This document shows positions 26,005 to 35,282 of a stretch of 64,000 nucleotides of DNA, piece by piece. The DNA is taken from contig JAFGOB010000125.1 of NCBI GenBank assembly GCA_016926695.1, positions 38,776-102,775 of the forward strand, given 5' to 3'. Below the pieces are notes generated by a model, which had not been told where the DNA came from, did not search any database, and worked only from the letters and a program-made list of their open reading frames with translations. The stretch is from Dehalococcoidales bacterium (GTDB lineage Bacteria; Chloroflexota; Dehalococcoidia; Dehalococcoidales; UBA3254). Numbering within the stretch: the first letter of the stretch is position 1; each line of letters starts with the position of its first letter. Position numbers and translations under genes: made by a program.

Positions 26005-26117
26005 TACCTCTCCTGGCGACTGCTTTATCAGTACCCTAATTTTACTCTATATCTGACTGGACTGCCCAGACCTGTTTTGATATTGTTCATTTTCCCATTG
26101 GCTGACGCCGCAGAATC

Positions 26118-27728
26118 CTAATGCGGTATAATGGAAACCTTGTCCAGGGTAGCGAAACCGAGCGGATTGATCTCATAGTCATGAACGTAAGGTTTGACAA
26201 GCAGGTAGTCCTTACTGAAAGAGATTGGTATGCAGGCCGCGTCATTGACCATTATTTGCTCCGCCTGTTGATAAAGGCTGAAGCTCTCAGCCTGGTCGGA
26301 ACTGCGGTTTGCCCGCTCAATCAGCTCATCCACCCCGCTATTGGAATAGTTGCCGTAATTGGTATTTGAGCCAGTATGAAATAATATGTCCAGAAAATCC
26401 TGGGGATGCGGATAGTCTGCCGACCACCCCATAAAAAACATGTTGTCTACCTCTTCCTTGGCATAGTAAAAATATCTTTCCGGCTCCAGTTGCCGGACCT
26501 TGACCTTTATTCCCAGGTTTTGGTTCCATTGATATAATATCGCTTCTATTACCGATCCTATGCCCCCGGCATATCCGTAAGTTGTGAAAGTAATTTCGGG
26601 TAAACTGGCTGCGCCCGTATAACCGGCTTCTCTGATCAGTTCCCTGGCTTTGTCTATATCATATTCCAGCCCTTCCAGTTCCGCGTTATATCCCGGCATC
26701 CCCGGGGGCAGTATCCCGCCGGCCTTTTTCTCCATATCCCTGAAGACCAATGTAATAATTTTTTCCTTGTCGATTGCCTGGCTGAAAGCCCGGCGTATTT
26801 TCGCATCGTTAAAAGGAGGACGGCTGCAGTTGAACCCCACGAATAATATCCCCAGCGAAGGCGCCACCTGTAAATCCCGGTAAAACGGCCCGGACTGGTC
26901 CATTGCCTTGTCGATGTAGGATGTGTACACCGGCGTTACATCTATCTTACCCATCTCATAAAGGTCCATGGGCAGACCTGTAAAGAACTGGTATTGTATC
27001 TTGTCTACCTTGGGTTGCTCACTATAGTACCCTTCGTTTCTCTCCAGGATTAAAGATTGTCCTTCTCTCCACTGTCCGAGCTTAAAAGGACCGCTGCCGT
27101 TGGGTTTGCGCCACCACGCACCGCCGGATTTTACGTTTTCCCGGTCCATCACCATGGCGGTTGGATAGGCCAGTTTGTACAGAAAATAGGACCTTGGAGA
27201 GTCTATAGTCACCTGCAATGTATAATCGTCCAGTACCTTCACACCGCTGATCTGGTCGGCCTTGCCTGACAGCTTGTCTTCTACACCTACGATATCCCCC
27301 AGGTAGCTGGCGGCGTTAATTGAACCCACCTCCGGGCTGGTCGTGCGTTCCCATGAGTATTTTACATCCCGGGCTGTAAGACCTTTGCCATTTTGGAATT
27401 TCACATCATCCCTCAGATGAAAAGTGTATTCCGTTCCATCTCCGGAAACCTCCCAGTCCCGGGCGATATCCGGGACCGGCGTCATACTCTCATCCAGTTT
27501 TACCAGTCCGCTGAATATTTCTATTATGTATTGTGCTGAACGGGCTTCATTTTGCAAAGACGGGTCAAGCGTGTTCGGGTCCTCGCTATCCCACAAATTT
27601 AAAACGCCTCCGGAACCGGAAGAAGCCCCCCCGCCCGGCTGCTGGTCCTGTGTATTCGGGTTACAGCCTGCCATAAGGACTGCGCATATAACCGCTACAG
27701 CCAGTAATATTACAGTCGATTTCTTCAC
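26118..27728 (-). CDS. Oligopeptide-type ABC transporter substrate-binding lipoprotein
   Basis: 536 aa, family 5 solute-binding protein. Lipobox LMAG-C22, a short Gly/Ser tether, then the OppA-like body (IARDWEVSGDGTEYTFHLRDDVKFQNGKGLTARDVKYSWER) and the C-terminal DVKLFQMGW-like segment (VDNMFFMGWSADYPHPQDFLD). It is of the OppA/DppA style and differs from the binding protein at 10670. No permease or ATPase is adjacent, so it is an orphan component. Its start overlaps the radC stop by 4 nt (ATGA), an odd coupling for unrelated functions. Confidence 0.92.
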   Translation of the reverse strand: MKKSTVILLAVAVICAVLMAGCNPNTQDQQPGGGASSGSGGVLNLWDSEDPNTLDPSLQNEARSAQYIIEIFSGLVKLDESMTPVPDIARDWEVSGDGTEYTFHLRDDVKFQNGKGLTARDVKYSWERTTSPEVGSINAASYLGDIVGVEDKLSGKADQISGVKVLDDYTLQVTIDSPRSYFLYKLAYPTAMVMDRENVKSGGAWWRKPNGSGPFKLGQWREGQSLILERNEGYYSEQPKVDKIQYQFFTGLPMDLYEMGKIDVTPVYTSYIDKAMDQSGPFYRDLQVAPSLGILFVGFNCSRPPFNDAKIRRAFSQAIDKEKIITLVFRDMEKKAGGILPPGMPGYNAELEGLEYDIDKARELIREAGYTGAASLPEITFTTYGYAGGIGSVIEAILYQWNQNLGIKVKVRQLEPERYFYYAKEEVDNMFFMGWSADYPHPQDFLDILFHTGSNTNYGNYSNSGVDELIERANRSSDQAESFSLYQQAEQIMVNDAACIPISFSKDYLLVKPYVHDYEINPLGFATLDKVSIIPH

Positions 27729-28432
27729 AAAAGCCCTTCCCTTTTCAAACTGATGTACCGCCCGTCCCCGATAACCAGATGGTCAACCACTGCAATTCCC
27801 ACCAGGTCTCCCGCCTCCTTCAACCGTTTGGACAGCCTTATATCATCCTGCGACGGCTCAGGATTACCCGACGGGTGATTATGGGCTACTATAATAGAGG
27901 ATGCACTGGCGGAAATGGCTTCTTTAAAAACCTCGCGTGGATGTACAATGCTGGTATCCAGACTGCCAACGGAGATTTCCACCAGCTTTATCACCATATT
28001 GCGGGTATTAAGCAGTATGGCCCAGAAATGTTCCTTGTTTTTCCCTCTGGATTTCCCTCTTAGTTCCTGATATGCCTCTTCCGGGGAAGATATCTTCCTG
28101 CGGAGAGTATTTTTCGCCGACCTGTCCCAGCGGTTCGCCAGCTCAAAAGCCGCCTTTATCTGGCAGGCCTTGGCCGGGCCGATTCCTTTTACCGTCTGTA
28201 ATTCCTCAAGAGAGCTCACAGCCAGAGTTTCGATATTATCAAACCTGTCCAGCAGCCTCTGTGCCACTTTCAATACCGGCTCATCTTTATGTCCGCTGCT
28301 GAGCACAATTCCCAGCAATTCAAGAGCGGACAGGTTTTCAGCACCTACTCTTTGCAGCCTTTCTCTCGGTCTTTCGTTGACGGGCATGTTCCGGACGGTA
28401 AATGAATTTTTTTGCTTCAGGTCTTTAGCCAT
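27725..28432 (-). CDS. radC: RadC family protein with JAMM metalloprotease-like domain
   Basis: 235 aa. N-terminal helix-hairpin-helix (SLEELQTVKGIGPAKACQIKAAFEL) and a C-terminal MPN/JAB domain with the zinc motif HNHPSGNPEPSQDD preceded by ASASSIIVAHN. The RERLQRVGAENLSALELLGIVL start is typical. The family was named for DNA repair but its role remains unproved. Full length. Confidence 0.94.
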   Translation of the reverse strand: MAKDLKQKNSFTVRNMPVNERPRERLQRVGAENLSALELLGIVLSSGHKDEPVLKVAQRLLDRFDNIETLAVSSLEELQTVKGIGPAKACQIKAAFELANRWDRSAKNTLRRKISSPEEAYQELRGKSRGKNKEHFWAILLNTRNMVIKLVEISVGSLDTSIVHPREVFKEAISASASSIIVAHNHPSGNPEPSQDDIRLSKRLKEAGDLVGIAVVDHLVIGDGRYISLKREGLL

Positions 28433-28509
28433 AATTTCCTGATTCTAACGTTGATGTCTCTACTGGCCTGTCCGGTTTTTCGCGTTTGACAGGACCTGTT
28501 GTCGAGTCA

Positions 28510-29643
28510 CTAATATATATCGGTTCTTTCCTGCTTTCCCGGTGTCAAATATGACTTCCATTCCCGTTCCAACTGGTCCATGTCTATACCGTAGACCTTT
28601 TGAAAAGCACCGTCATAAGTGCTGCCCTGTTTGAAGGTGTCTAGCAGATCCAGCATTTTGTCGGCGCTGTAGGTCTTTACAAGATAATCAACCAGGCTGA
28701 AACTTTCAGCATAAGATAGATTAGCTTTGCCCGCATCCGCGGAAAAGGGGCTGCTTATACTCCTGATCGATATAAATGCATCATTTAAAATAGCTTCAGC
28801 CAGCGGAACTGAAAACTGGGTTGTCAGGGGTCCCTCCGAATACATAGCCAGGCCTTCATCCAGCCAGACCGGTAGACCATTATAGGGGTTGAAGGTCACC
28901 TGATGAATTACGATATGGGTCAATTCATGGGCCATGGCCCCCTTTCCCCATTCAAGATTGCCCGGAGTTATTCCTATAGCCACGATATTGAAGGAAGTAA
29001 AAGCCACGCCTCCGGTCCATTCGCTGGGATAAATCATCGAGCCTTGCAGGTCCCCTGACCCGTTGTAGATATAAATATCGATCTCCTCCGGGGGATAAAC
29101 GCCTGTATCCCTGGCCAGGGTTTGCAGCGATTCCTGGGCGGTCGCCATTAAAGCCCCCGCAAAAGAATCATCGCCCTTATACCAGTACAAATTGATTTTC
29201 CCTTCGGACAACCGCTTCCATTTATAGCGGTTGTCTTCAATCTCAAGCGATTGCCGGCTGGTATCCAGCCTGTTCCCTCCGTCATCTTTGACTGACCACC
29301 AGAAATCAAGACTGGTCCCCGGTGGAAGGCCGCCTATCTTTCGCATATCCAGCATGTATCTGGCATTGACACTGGTAGATGGTGTGAATTCAATAAACAC
29401 CTCGCTGGTCACGCTGGCAAAACTCATCTGATCGACTTCATATTTCAACCTTATATCTGTTATGCTAAATGCACTCGATATATTCGCTGAAAAATTTAAA
29501 TAAAGCGGAAATTCCATTACCGCCGAACTCTCCGTGACCGATATTGAAGATTGAGTCAGGGCTGCCAGAGGAACAACTGCCTGTACCATCAGGACTGCCA
29601 GTAAAATAAGCGCCAATGCGATCGACGAAATCTTTTTAATCAT
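28510..29643 (-). CDS. Secreted HELTH metalloprotease, peptidase MA-like
   Basis: The ATG at 29643 overlaps the prfB stop by 8 nt (ATGATTAA), so translation is probably coupled; a start 11 codons upstream lies deeper in prfB. The 377-aa protein has a signal peptide (MIKKISSIALALILLAVLMVQAVVPLAAL). An Ig-like N-terminal region follows, then a zinc protease domain: AHELTHIVIHQ with the downstream glutamate in LPVWLDEGLAMYSEG, the pattern of peptidase MA/gluzincin-like families. It likely acts outside the membrane on proteins or peptides. Confidence 0.85.
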   Translation of the reverse strand: MIKKISSIALALILLAVLMVQAVVPLAALTQSSISVTESSAVMEFPLYLNFSANISSAFSITDIRLKYEVDQMSFASVTSEVFIEFTPSTSVNARYMLDMRKIGGLPPGTSLDFWWSVKDDGGNRLDTSRQSLEIEDNRYKWKRLSEGKINLYWYKGDDSFAGALMATAQESLQTLARDTGVYPPEEIDIYIYNGSGDLQGSMIYPSEWTGGVAFTSFNIVAIGITPGNLEWGKGAMAHELTHIVIHQVTFNPYNGLPVWLDEGLAMYSEGPLTTQFSVPLAEAILNDAFISIRSISSPFSADAGKANLSYAESFSLVDYLVKTYSADKMLDLLDTFKQGSTYDGAFQKVYGIDMDQLEREWKSYLTPGKQERTDIY

Positions 29644-30743
29644 TTTCTCTATCCAATCCTGAACGCAGATATGCAATCATGAAATCATCCGGCTCCCCCT
29701 CCAGCACAGCTTCCGGATTAGCGGACTGATAATCCGTGCGGTGGTCCTTGATCATTTTGTAAGGATGCAATACATAGCTGCGTATCTGATTACCCCATCC
29801 TGCTTCAACATGTTTTCCCTTTAGCCTGGCCTTCTCTTCAGCCTGCCTTTCCAGGTCCTTTTCAAAAAGACGGGCTTCCAGTATTTTCATGGCGATAGTC
29901 TTGTTCTGTAACTGGGAGCGCTCACTCTGGCTGACAACCGTAATACCCGAAGGCAAATGAGTTATCCTTACTGCCGTACTGCTTTTTTGCATGTGCTGCC
30001 CGCCGGGGCCGCTTGAGCGAAAAACCTCGATTTTTATATCTTCCGGTTTGATGATTACGTCCACATTGCTCTCAGCCTCGGGAATCACCTCCACCATGGC
30101 GAATGATGTATGACGGGCATGATCGGCATCAAAGGGAGAAAGACGTACCAGCCGGTGAACACCGTGTTCGGACCTCAAATAACCGAAAGCATGGTCTCCT
30201 GTAACTGCCACCACCACGCTTTTTATACCTGCCTCCTCTCCCAAAGAGGTATCCAGCACATCGGCTTTGAAATCCCTTTTCTCCGCCCATCTCAAGTACA
30301 TTCGTAATAGCATTTCAGCCCAGTCCTGCGACTCTGTCCCGCCTGCTCCTGCATGAATCGATAATATCGCATTCCTGTTGTCATAGCGGCCGCTGAAGAC
30401 CAGCTCAAACTCCATTTCATCAAGCTGCTTCCCCGTCTCCTCAAGTTCGTTCTGCACTTCTGTAGCTAAAGTGCTGTCTTTATCTTCCTCAGCCAGAAAC
30501 AGTAACTCGGATATATCGTCAAGCTGTTTCTCCATTTTCCGCCAGGTATCAATGATTCGCCGGCTGTCAGCTATACGGCGCATCACTGCCTGCGCCCGGT
30601 CTTGGTCCTGCCAGAAATCGGGAGAGAGCGACTGCTTTTCCAGCTCCAGTACCTCTTTTTCCCTGTTAGCTACGTCAAAGACGCACCAGTGCGGTTGACA
30701 CTCTTGCCTTAAAATCTTCTATTTTCCCTTTTAGTTCCTGCAT
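29636..30743 (-). CDS. prfB: Peptide chain release factor 2, with programmed +1 frameshift
   Basis: RF2 ends translation at UGA and UAA. The first reading frame begins at ATG 30743 (MQELKGKIEDFKAR..., GAGGT 5 nt upstream), runs 22 codons to CTT and meets TGA. A +1 shift at CTTTGAC (30680-30674) leads into DVANREKEVLELEKQSLSPDFW and on to the stop at 29636, giving 368 aa, normal for RF2. The GGQ motif is present (SSGPGGQHMQKS), as is the stop-recognition region. The span given covers both frames; a conceptual translation in one frame will fail. The metalloprotease gene overlaps its stop. Confidence 0.93.
30674..30680 (-). promoter_or_regulatory. prfB programmed frameshift site CTTTGAC
   Basis: CTT TGA C at codons 22-23 matches the RF2 autoregulatory slippery site: low RF2 lets the ribosome pause at TGA and shift +1. 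The upstream Shine-Dalgarno-like stimulator is weak here (CTGGTGCGT instead of AGGGGGT). Confidence 0.9.
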
Positions 30744-30864
30744 ATTAAACCTCAAATTTTCTGGATCACCCGGTACTGACCCAACCCTGGTTAAAATCTG
30801 CCTGGTCCGGTACTGTTCCGCCAGTCATGGATTCACCTCGAAGATCTCCCAGTTAGGTATTGTA

Positions 30865-31530
30865 TCAGAGAACACCCCGGCTGGCTAAATGTGCCAGCCG
30901 GGTGGGTTCAGGCAGACGATATCCCCGGCAGCAGCGAAATACCCACTCAACAGCCGATCCCAGGGAAATTTTATGGCCTACGGATATAAACAGGGGTTTC
31001 ACATGATCTCTCGTCCTGATCACGGAGCCAATCCTTTTTCTGTCTTTATCAAATATGTATTCCCGGCTTCCTGATAATAGCCCCGGCTCCATATATTCAC
31101 CAAATAGCGGTGACTTGGCACATCCTATGGTAGGTTTATCAAGAAACAGACCCAGATGACAGGCCAGCCCGAAACGCCTGGGATGGACAAGACCCTGTCC
31201 GTCTACCATCACAAGATCGGGGACAAGTATAAGTCTGTCAATAGCTTCCAGTGTTAACGGAATTTCACGGAAAGAAAGAAAACCGGGTATGTAGGGAAAA
31301 TTCATTTTACCCGTTGCCGTGCTTTTTTCCCTTACTGTTAGATCCGGATAGGAAAGTACCACCACCGCAGCAAGGGCCTCTCCGGAGCGTTTTACGGATA
31401 CATCCAGCCCGGCAATTAAGGAAGGATTAAGTCCGCCATCTTCAATGATCACCTGGTTGGACAATCTGGCCTGTATCTCCCTGGCCTGTTCCAGATCGAC
31501 ATCCCAACTATGTAAATTACACACCCGCAT
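30865..31530 (-). CDS. nfi: Endonuclease V
   Basis: 221 aa. Cleaves DNA near deaminated bases such as hypoxanthine. Diagnostic blocks: IAGLDVSVKRSGEALAAVVVLSYPDL (metal Asp), NFPYIPGFLSFREIP, DLVMVDGQGLVHPRRFGLACHLGLFLDKPTIGCAKSPL and KPLFISVGHKISLGSAVEWV, ending with RLPEPTRLAH. Length is normal. It stands between prfB and a TetR regulator, all leftward, with no obvious functional link. Confidence 0.95.
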   Translation of the reverse strand: MRVCNLHSWDVDLEQAREIQARLSNQVIIEDGGLNPSLIAGLDVSVKRSGEALAAVVVLSYPDLTVREKSTATGKMNFPYIPGFLSFREIPLTLEAIDRLILVPDLVMVDGQGLVHPRRFGLACHLGLFLDKPTIGCAKSPLFGEYMEPGLLSGSREYIFDKDRKRIGSVIRTRDHVKPLFISVGHKISLGSAVEWVFRCCRGYRLPEPTRLAHLASRGVL

Positions 31531-31596
31531 AGCTTAATTATACCAGAGTCAGAATAATCTAGGGGAAGAAACAGGTGTTTTTTACCACTGGATTAT

Positions 31597-32196
31597 TCAG
31601 AAAGCAGGACAGATAGCTTTAAGCAATATCTTCCATTCTGACTTGAATTCTGACACCAGGTCAAAATTGTACAGGCTCAGAGACCACAGGTTGACCAGGC
31701 CCTGAGTCATGCTGAAAAACATCTGGGCAGTTACATCTTCATCTATCTCGGCACCAATAATGCCCGTTTTTTTGCCTTCCACCAGTATCGCCTTGATACG
31801 CGCAGTATACTCTTTAATCACTTCATATATCTTTTTATTTAACTTTTTGTCTCCCAGGCTGATTATTTCGGCTATCACCTGAAAACCCACACCTTTCCTC
31901 TGTTCAATAGCCGAAATATGCTGTATAACAATATTTTCCAGCACCTCAATGGACTTGATTTCCCCGTCATAATTCTTTTCGATATCACTTATCATAGTCT
32001 GCTCGATATCATCGATCAGGAGAAGCAGTATCTCTCTTTTGCTTCTGAAATGCTTGTATATGGCACCTTCGGATACATCGATTTCATTAGCTATATTTCG
32101 AATGGTGACATTCTCACTGCCGTGATTCACTATCAGCTTACGGGCAGCCATGATAATTTCTCTTTTACGGACCAGGGTGCTTTTTCGTACCTGCAT
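31597..32196 (-). CDS. TetR family transcriptional regulator
   Basis: 199 aa. The N-terminal DNA-binding region is standard: REIIMAARKLIVNHGSENVTIRNIANEIDVSEGAIYKHFRSKREILLLLI. The C-terminal ligand domain resembles the regulators of fatty-acid or efflux genes but is not specific. Target genes are not evident, since both neighbours are housekeeping-like. The ATG lies only 11 nt after a TATAAT box, with no ribosome site, so the transcript is probably almost leaderless. Confidence 0.92.
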   Translation of the reverse strand: MQVRKSTLVRKREIIMAARKLIVNHGSENVTIRNIANEIDVSEGAIYKHFRSKREILLLLIDDIEQTMISDIEKNYDGEIKSIEVLENIVIQHISAIEQRKGVGFQVIAEIISLGDKKLNKKIYEVIKEYTARIKAILVEGKKTGIIGAEIDEDVTAQMFFSMTQGLVNLWSLSLYNFDLVSEFKSEWKILLKAICPAF

Positions 32197-32207
32197 ATCG
32201 TTTACTT

Positions 32208-32235
32208 ATTATATCATAACCCGCACTGACTTCAA
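32208..32235 (-). promoter_or_regulatory. Promoter of the tetR gene, nearly leaderless
   Basis: Minus strand: TTGAAG (32235-32230), a 16-bp spacer, then TATAAT (32213-32208). The start codon is at 32196, so the 5' leader would be about 5 nt, with no ribosome binding site. Confidence 0.6.
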
Positions 32236-32339
32236 TTTCATTGTTCTGATTGTCTTTACTGATACACTTTGCGAGCTTCAAACGGGCTACACTGAAGGAT
32301 GTTAACGCTGGACCTTTATTCCCCTGTATATTCCGGGGT

Positions 32340-32420
32340 AGACCGGGCCATGGTTCCGATCGTTGAGAGCCAGGCTTCCGTCGTTTTGAGGGCTACCACT
32401 CCAAATGTACGGCCCGGTCT
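32340..32420. repeat. 81-bp element with 10-bp perfect terminal inverted repeats
   Basis: AGACCGGGCC (32340-32349) and GGCCCGGTCT (32411-32420) bound an 81-bp segment in the 768-bp gap between tetR and otsA. It may be a MITE-like or palindromic unit, or a structured RNA. No protein is encoded in it. Confidence 0.45.
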
Positions 32421-32499
32421 GGTCAATTTTTAAAGTTGATGATACGCTAATAAGGGTGATTTGTATCCCAGACCAAAATGGATGTTCAGACCTGCTGTA

Positions 32500-32626
32500 G
32501 GGGCGTGGTCTCTGACCCGCCCGCCCTTAGCCTCTGATAATGAGACGCTACCCTATTGCATTCAAGGCATCTCAACATTTTGGCCTTCGGGCCAGCCGGT
32601 TCGACCTGAACTTGTTCAGGCACCGG
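32500..32626. repeat. Cluster of GC-rich hairpins in the tetR-otsA gap
   Basis: GGGGCGTGGTC pairs with GACCCGCCC (about 32500-32522), and CCGG..CCTGAAC..GTTCAGG..CCGG folds at 32596-32626. These look like dispersed intergenic repeat fragments. The two short rightward frames here are not supported by a ribosome site. Confidence 0.35.
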
Positions 32627-32755
32627 CACACTACCAAACCGTGTAATCTGTCTGAAATAGTGAGGCTAATCGATCCTGAGTATTTTCACCGCGATGGTGC
32701 GAATTCTCAGGCTCATCCGGTACTAATTGATGGCGGATAAAGGATAATATCTTTA

Positions 32756-32784
32756 TTGACAGAGGTGATAATAGTGTGTTAAAA
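32756..32784 (+). promoter_or_regulatory. Candidate promoter for the otsA operon
   Basis: TTGACA (32756-32761) with a 17-bp spacer and TTAAAA (32779-32784) is one option. A better -10, TATAAT at 32910-32915, stands 50 nt before otsA but has no good -35. Either could serve; the sequence does not decide. Confidence 0.35.
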
Positions 32785-32964
32785 AGAAAATAGGAAAATA
32801 CGTACGCAAATTAGCTTTCCTTTTTTACCCGAACATGGAGTTCACCCTTTCTTCCTTAGAAAAAAACATATTCCAAAGCATATTGGGATTTAACTCACTC
32901 TTATAAGATTATAATGTAATTAGCGCCGGTTAGCCCGTATCCACTCTTCTCAAGGAGGTCACAC

Positions 32965-34440
32965 ATGTGGGACACCGCGAGTTTATTTCAGCTTGTTCAT
33001 TCTCGCCTGACAGACTACCTTATTATCGTAGTATCCAACCGCGAGCCATATATTCATTCTTTTTCAGAAGGCGGTATAAAAGTTGAGAAACCGCCCAGCG
33101 GTCTGACTGTCGCACTTGACCCCATCATGCAGGCCAGCGGAGGCATCTGGATAGCGCATGGCAGCGGTGATGCCGATCAGGCCGTCGTCGATCGGAATAA
33201 CAGGGTTGACGTCCCTCCGGATAGGCCGAGATATGCCCTCAAAAGGGTTTGGCTCTCCAGGGAGGAGGAGGAGGGATATTACTACGGATTTGCCAACGAA
33301 GCGCTGTGGCCGTTATGTCATATTGTTTATAATCGACCCGTATTCCGCCAGTCTGACTGGGAAACTTATGTGAAGGTAAACCGGATATTCGCCCAAAGCG
33401 TTCTGGACGAAATAAATGGGAAAAAGGCCTTCGTTTTCATTCAGGACTATCATCTCGCTTTGGTCGCCAAAATGATCCGGGAGCAAAATCCTGATATTAT
33501 CACCGCTCATTTCTGGCATATCCCCTGGCCCAACCCCGAAGTCTTCCGGATTTGCCCCTGGCAGAATGAAATCCTGGAAGGTTTGCTGAGCAACGATCTT
33601 TTTGGGTTTCACATACGTTTTCATTGCAATAACTTCATGGACACCGTAGCCAGGGCGCTCGAGGCCAGAGTGGACTATGAAAGATACGAAATCACCTATA
33701 ACAGTCACAAAACAGCGGTCAGTCCGTTCCCGATAAGTGTTGATTTCGAGGACTTCTCACTCAGGGCTCAATCCAGAGAAACAGAAAACGAAATCGCCAG
33801 ACTTAGAAAGCTTTTAAACCTGAAAGAAGAAGCTATTGGCATCGGCATCGAGAGATTCGATTATACCAAGGGTATCCCCGATCGCATCAAAGCTATCGAT
33901 AGATTTCTGGATAAAAATCCCCGGTATCGTGAAAAAATGGTCTTCATCCAGGCCGGTGTAGCCAGCAGGACCCATATTGAAGCCTATAAAAATCTTAACA
34001 GAGAAGTAGAAACTCTGGTGCAGGACATCAATACCAGATACGGGACTGAAGATTGGAAGCCAATTATTCTTATGCATGAAAATTTGCCCCAGTTAACCCT
34101 CCTGGCCTTGAGAAAGATGGCTGATTTTTGTATCGTCAGCGCGTTGCATGATGGTATGAACCTGGTAGCCAAGGAATTTGTCGCCAGTCGCTACGATGAA
34201 GATGGGGTATTGATATTAAGTACCTTTACAGGTTCAGCCAGGGAGCTGAGTGATGCTTTGCTGGTTAATCCGTTTGCTACCGAGCTTTTTGCGGATGCTA
34301 TCCTGGCGGCGCTGGAAATGCCTGGGGATGAAAGAAAAAAACGCATGCAAAGGATGCGTAATATCGTCAGGGAACACAACATCTATAAATGGGCGGGAGA
34401 CATTATTACCGATCTGGTAAAATTTGAATTCGGGAGCTAA
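32965..34440 (+). CDS. otsA: Trehalose-6-phosphate synthase
   Basis: 491 aa, GT20 family. Transfers glucose from a nucleotide sugar to glucose-6-phosphate. Conserved parts: IIVVSNREPYIH near the start, FIQDYHLALVAKMIRE, FWHIPWPNPE, IERFDYTKGIPDRIKAIDRFL (donor phosphate Arg and Lys) and SALHDGMNLVAKEFVASR. AAGGAGGTC precedes the ATG. The phosphatase gene follows with 2 nt between. The VSNREPYIH variant and an N-terminus longer than E. coli OtsA leave a small chance of a related glycoside-phosphate synthase such as GgpS, but pairing with otsB favours trehalose. Confidence 0.92.
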   Translation: MWDTASLFQLVHSRLTDYLIIVVSNREPYIHSFSEGGIKVEKPPSGLTVALDPIMQASGGIWIAHGSGDADQAVVDRNNRVDVPPDRPRYALKRVWLSREEEEGYYYGFANEALWPLCHIVYNRPVFRQSDWETYVKVNRIFAQSVLDEINGKKAFVFIQDYHLALVAKMIREQNPDIITAHFWHIPWPNPEVFRICPWQNEILEGLLSNDLFGFHIRFHCNNFMDTVARALEARVDYERYEITYNSHKTAVSPFPISVDFEDFSLRAQSRETENEIARLRKLLNLKEEAIGIGIERFDYTKGIPDRIKAIDRFLDKNPRYREKMVFIQAGVASRTHIEAYKNLNREVETLVQDINTRYGTEDWKPIILMHENLPQLTLLALRKMADFCIVSALHDGMNLVAKEFVASRYDEDGVLILSTFTGSARELSDALLVNPFATELFADAILAALEMPGDERKKRMQRMRNIVREHNIYKWAGDIITDLVKFEFGS

Positions 34441-34442
34441 GT

Positions 34443-35282
34443 TTGGAACATCTGTTTTCAGCCTGGCCGAAGATAGCCGATAACGTTAACAATGCCAAGC
34501 AGGTATTATTCCTCAGCGATTTCGACGGCACCCTTACTCCAATTGTCGAGCAGCCTGAAGCAGCGGTTCTCGATAATGACACCCGCAGACTGATTGAAGC
34601 ACTGGTGCATCATCCGCGTTTTACCGTCGGAGTAATCAGCGGAAGATCACTGGCTGATTTAAAGGAGAAAGTTAATATCGACGGGCTTATCTATGCCGGC
34701 AACCATGGCTTTGAAATAGAAGGCCCCGATATTAGTTTCATTAATCCGCTGGCGAATGAAATCAAGCCCTTTCTCAGGATTGTCTGGGGTGCACTGACCA
34801 TGGCTTTCAGCACAATCAAGGGCGTGCTGGTTGAAGATAAAGGGATATCGCTAAGCGTACACTATCGTCAGGCGCCCGAAGAAAAATCCGGTGAAATCAG
34901 AAGTATAATAGAGAATTCTATTCAAGGCCCTCTGTCTTCAGGTATAATCAAATTGACGTCGGGGAAAAAGGTATTCGAGGTCAGACCAGCGGTAAACTGG
35001 GATAAGGGGAATGCTATCCGCATGCTTATGAAAAAATACGGTAAAGGCGGCAGGTTAAGCGGACTATTGCCCGTATATATGGGTGACGATCTTACGGATG
35101 AAGACGGCTTTCGAATAATTGAAAAATACGGATTTGGCATCACAATACACGTTGGAGAACCATCAACACCTTCATCTGCCCGTTATTACCTGACCTCTCC
35201 GCTTGAAGTACAACAATTCCTCAACAAGTTGCTGGAATATCATCAAAGAGGTCTCGTATGCGAACAGTTGTCGACTACCTGA
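34443..35282 (+). CDS. otsB: Trehalose-6-phosphate phosphatase
   Basis: 279 aa, HAD superfamily. The nucleophile motif is FLSDFDGTLTPIVEQPE, the cap start has YAGNHGFEIEGPD, and the acidic motif is YMGDDLTDEDGF. It removes phosphate from trehalose-6-phosphate made by the upstream enzyme. It starts with TTG just after the otsA stop (GGGAGC at 7 nt) and overlaps the MscS gene by 25 nt at its end, so the operon is tightly coupled. Confidence 0.93.
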   Translation: MEHLFSAWPKIADNVNNAKQVLFLSDFDGTLTPIVEQPEAAVLDNDTRRLIEALVHHPRFTVGVISGRSLADLKEKVNIDGLIYAGNHGFEIEGPDISFINPLANEIKPFLRIVWGALTMAFSTIKGVLVEDKGISLSVHYRQAPEEKSGEIRSIIENSIQGPLSSGIIKLTSGKKVFEVRPAVNWDKGNAIRMLMKKYGKGGRLSGLLPVYMGDDLTDEDGFRIIEKYGFGITIHVGEPSTPSSARYYLTSPLEVQQFLNKLLEYHQRGLVCEQLSTT

